Source: Demetria terragena DSM 11295 (GTDB lineage Bacteria > Actinomycetota > Actinomycetes > Actinomycetales > Dermatophilaceae). Taken from it: DNA of 64,000 bases. The DNA is taken from NCBI RefSeq assembly GCF_000376825.1, contig NZ_AQXW01000002.1, positions 1 to 64,000 on the forward strand. The letters run 5' to 3'. Every line of letters starts with the position of its first letter. Positions within the stretch are counted from its first letter, which is position 1. The notes below the pieces were generated by a model. The model worked only from the letters and a program-made list of their open reading frames with translations. It was not told the DNA's origin and made no database searches. The translations under genes were made by a program, and so were the position numbers. This document shows, in pieces, positions 63,594 to 64,000 of this stretch.

Positions 63594-64000
63594 TTACGGC
63601 GTGCGGGGCGGCATGACTTCGGCGGCCGCCAGTATGCGAATCAGGGTTCGGCCGTTGCGGGTCGTCACCGCCGATGTGTAGCGCTTCAGTGGTTGTTTAG
63701 ATTGCGCTTTCGCGAAGGGAGTGCCGAGGGAATCGCCCACAGGGCAGGTCCAGGCGAGCGCCTCGGGGGACAGGCGCCGATGCTCTTGGGCCAGCTCGCG
63801 GGCGGCCTGCTCCCAGGCGTCCAGCGCAGTGGGGTCCGAGGCCAGGGTGAGATAGGCGTGCATCGCACGGTCGTCGAACGGGTACGGGCAGCGGTCAGCA
63901 AGATCTGTGACCTCCGCGAGGCTGAGCACGACCACCTTGGCATCGTGGTCGAACTCTTCCCGCAGTGCGCTCTCGACGAGGGTTTGGAGTTCGGCTGATT
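63594..64000 (-). CDS. DUF1697 protein, C-terminal part (5' end outside window)
   Basis: The frame is open to the window edge, so the N-terminus is missing; about 135 residues are visible. AELQTLVESALREEF, VVVLSLAEVTDLADRCPYPFD, AYLTLASDP and the closing TTRNGRTLIRIL resemble the DUF1697 pattern. Function unknown. A start at 63935 would remove a region that matches the family. Confidence 0.7.
   Translation of the reverse strand, partial: SAELQTLVESALREEFDHDAKVVVLSLAEVTDLADRCPYPFDDRAMHAYLTLASDPTALDAWEQAARELAQEHRRLSPEALAWTCPVGDSLGTPFAKAQSKQPLKRYTSAVTTRNGRTLIRILAAAEVMPPRTP

Overview
The window is high-GC chromosomal DNA from an actinobacterium. The gene set points to the order Micrococcales and probably to a Dermatophilaceae, Dermacoccaceae or Intrasporangiaceae relative. 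Evidence is the nadD-rsfS-gpgP order, the hrcA-dnaJ-rsmE-phoH-ybeY-corC-era run with a CIRCE site, a long-form leuA, a mycothiol-type DinB/MDMPI enzyme, DUF3097, DUF3349, an Eis-type acetyltransferase, a class F sortase, frequent GTG starts and many 4-base start/stop overlaps. No species can be named. Genes are tightly packed, no stretch over 300 bases lacks a feature, and no insertion sequence, phage or CRISPR array is seen.

Layout. 1-1.3 kb: 3' end of a CshA-repeat surface protein with a sorting signal. 1.4-4.8 kb: a glycosyltransferase, a small membrane protein, nadD, rsfS, gpgP and a DUF4442 gene coupled by overlaps, then tRNA-Ala(GGC). 5.0-7.9 kb: an accessory patch with a glyoxalase-like gene, a low-GC orphan secreted protein flanked by a ~70-bp duplication, an immunity-like protein and a class F sortase. 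7.9-16.6 kb: acyltransferase, nucleoside hydrolase, SLC13 carrier, TetR/MMPL efflux pair and a secreted beta-propeller. 16.6-21.2 kb: a sugar ABC importer (no ATPase) with a GH3 hexosaminidase. 21.4-30.5 kb: two coupled acyl-CoA dehydrogenases, then malate synthase, glycolate oxidase glcDEF and an IclR regulator.

30.6-36 kb: MFS exporter, lepA, trmB, DUF4442 and an RluA-type synthase. 35.9-40.1 kb: PucR regulator divergent from a ferredoxin reductase/fatty-acid desaturase pair, then YccF. 40.1-43 kb: Eis, hemW, DUF4870. 43-48.2 kb: NAD synthesis (nadA-nadB-nadC) with the Nudix-type regulator nrtR and DUF3097, with striking palindromes between them. 48.4-49.6 kb: secreted subtilase. 49.7-57.3 kb: heat-shock and RNA-processing operon. 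57.3-64 kb: protealysin-like M4 protease, DoxX, leuA with a leucine leader peptide, DUF3349, a phosphate transporter with a small partner, an MDMPI-family enzyme and a partial DUF1697 gene.

How the parts fit. GlcDEF would oxidise glycolate to glyoxylate and malate synthase would condense that with acetyl-CoA, all on one strand ending in an IclR regulator. NrtR lies just upstream of nadABC, so NAD synthesis is probably self-controlled. The sortase could anchor the CshA protein. The most unusual spots are the duplication-flanked insertion at 5.4-6.6 kb, the perfect 24-bp inverted repeat beside nrtR, the hairpin holding the PucR ribosome binding site, and the triple 18-bp repeat before the desaturase. 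These are read from sequence; functions of the sites are inference.
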